A stretch of DNA of 64,000 bases from Lederbergia graminis (lineage in GTDB: Bacteria; Bacillota; Bacilli; Bacillales; Bacillaceae_C), in NCBI RefSeq assembly GCF_042655485.1, contig NZ_JBHSMC010000005.1, positions 100,366-164,365 on the forward strand. Direction: 5' to 3'. Under the pieces are notes generated by a model that did no database searches, was not told the origin of the DNA, and was given only the letters and a program-made list of their open reading frames with translations. Shown one piece after another: positions 63,486-64,000 of this stretch (positions within the stretch are counted from its first letter, which is position 1; each line of letters starts with the position of its first letter). Made by a program: the position numbers and the translations under genes.

Positions 63486-63906
63486 AAGGTTGAGACAAAA
63501 CATAATGATGCTAGAGTAGTTAAACCGCTTCGGAAATACACTTCGCTTTCCGCGGGCGGCTAATGAGCCTCCTCGGCGCTAAACGCCTGTCTAGCTTAGG
63601 CTCCTAGCGGCTAGCGAACGATCCAATCCTTTCCCTACGATAAGTCAACATCGGCTCTTTCCTCGCCGTGTTTCCTTTATCTCAGTACAGGATTGGCTCC
63701 CGTTCGTACGCCGCTGATCAGTCGCCTTCGCTTTTCTGTCTGCGGGGTCTCATCGAGGCCTTTATTCCCGCAGGAGTCTTCGTGTATTTCCTCCGCTGGT
63801 AACTATAAAATTTTTGTAATTGAAAAATGGTCACCGAACTATCTTGTTTTAAAATCAAGTTATAGTTCGGTTTTTATTTGCATCCATATCCCTCAGTCCC
63901 AGCCTC
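63486..63906. repeat. Inverted-end repeat element, long copy (family B) containing a family A core
   Basis: Starts AGGTTGAGACAAAA and ends with the complement of GAGGCTGGGACTGAGG, the same ends as 13530-13718 but reversed. Inside lie a short family A copy (63526-63620), a family C-like piece (63740-63790) and the CCGAACTA hairpin block (63783-63890) shared with 13546-13660. No protein-coding frame is credible. Beyond 63906 I see nothing up to the window end. Confidence 0.75.
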
Positions 63907-64000
63907 TTTCCTACGATTAGTCAAGTGTAAATTTAACATTTAATTATTATACAATATAAATTTTTGGCATAGGAAATAAACCTCAGCAATTTAGATTTTT

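Overview
This window is chromosomal DNA from a low-GC, endospore-forming Firmicute of the family Bacillaceae, plausibly close to Oceanobacillus or Virgibacillus. The genus call is inference. The evidence is strong GGAGG-type ribosome binding sites, frequent TTG and GTG starts, sporulation genes (Cse60/YteV, small spore-like proteins), T-box leaders, and long runs of gene order matching the ytp/yto/ytm/ytl/yth/ytz region of Bacillus subtilis. I see no rRNA, tRNA, CRISPR array, prophage or intact insertion sequence.

Layout. 0.1-2.5 kb: the DNA translocase SftA. 2.6-26.3 kb: a mosaic block that separates sftA from its usual neighbours ytpRQP. It holds a spore-type lipoprotein, an LTA-synthase-family enzyme, a CAP-domain protein, two tandem membrane histidine kinases (the first has Gln in place of the phospho-acceptor His), a P-type ATPase behind a yybP-ykoY Mn2+ riboswitch, a nitroreductase, a six-gene mevalonate operon with a TctA-like permease, DinB-like and HesB-like proteins, trpEG behind two Trp T-boxes, and arsRBC. 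26.3-40 kb: conserved housekeeping genes in B. subtilis-like order (ytpR-ytpQ-ytpP, a DUF84 NTPase, ytoP, ytzB, ytnP, trmB, ytzH, ytmP, ytlR-ytlQ-ytlP, pepV, ythQ-ythP). 40-43 kb: an accessory island with a 724-residue Asp-Ala repeat protein and a small partner gene, then ytzE. 43.4-52.8 kb: glycogen operon glgB-glgC-glgA-glgP and a divergent pullulanase. 52.8-63.5 kb: ytzG, a coiled-coil/PGFP protein, a MurJ-type flippase, ytfP, cse60, ytwF, leuS with a Leu T-box, yttB, ytzC and ytqB.

The most interesting unit is the operon at 13.7-19.6 kb. Genes for mevalonate kinase, diphosphomevalonate decarboxylase, phosphomevalonate kinase and type 2 IPP isomerase follow a small membrane protein and a TctA-family permease. 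HMG-CoA synthase and reductase are not in this operon or window. The operon's near-consensus sigma-A promoter (TTGATA-17-TATAAT) is overlapped by a 14-of-15 match to the Fur box. Together these suggest an iron-regulated route that imports mevalonate and turns it into isoprenoid units without the Fe-S enzymes IspG and IspH of the MEP pathway. This is a hypothesis built from sequence and needs the rest of the genome.

Several GC-rich dispersed repeats lie between genes (9.7, 13.5, 25.6, 26.1 and 63.5 kb). Two share the same inverted ends but differ in length, like a mobile or deletion-prone non-coding element.
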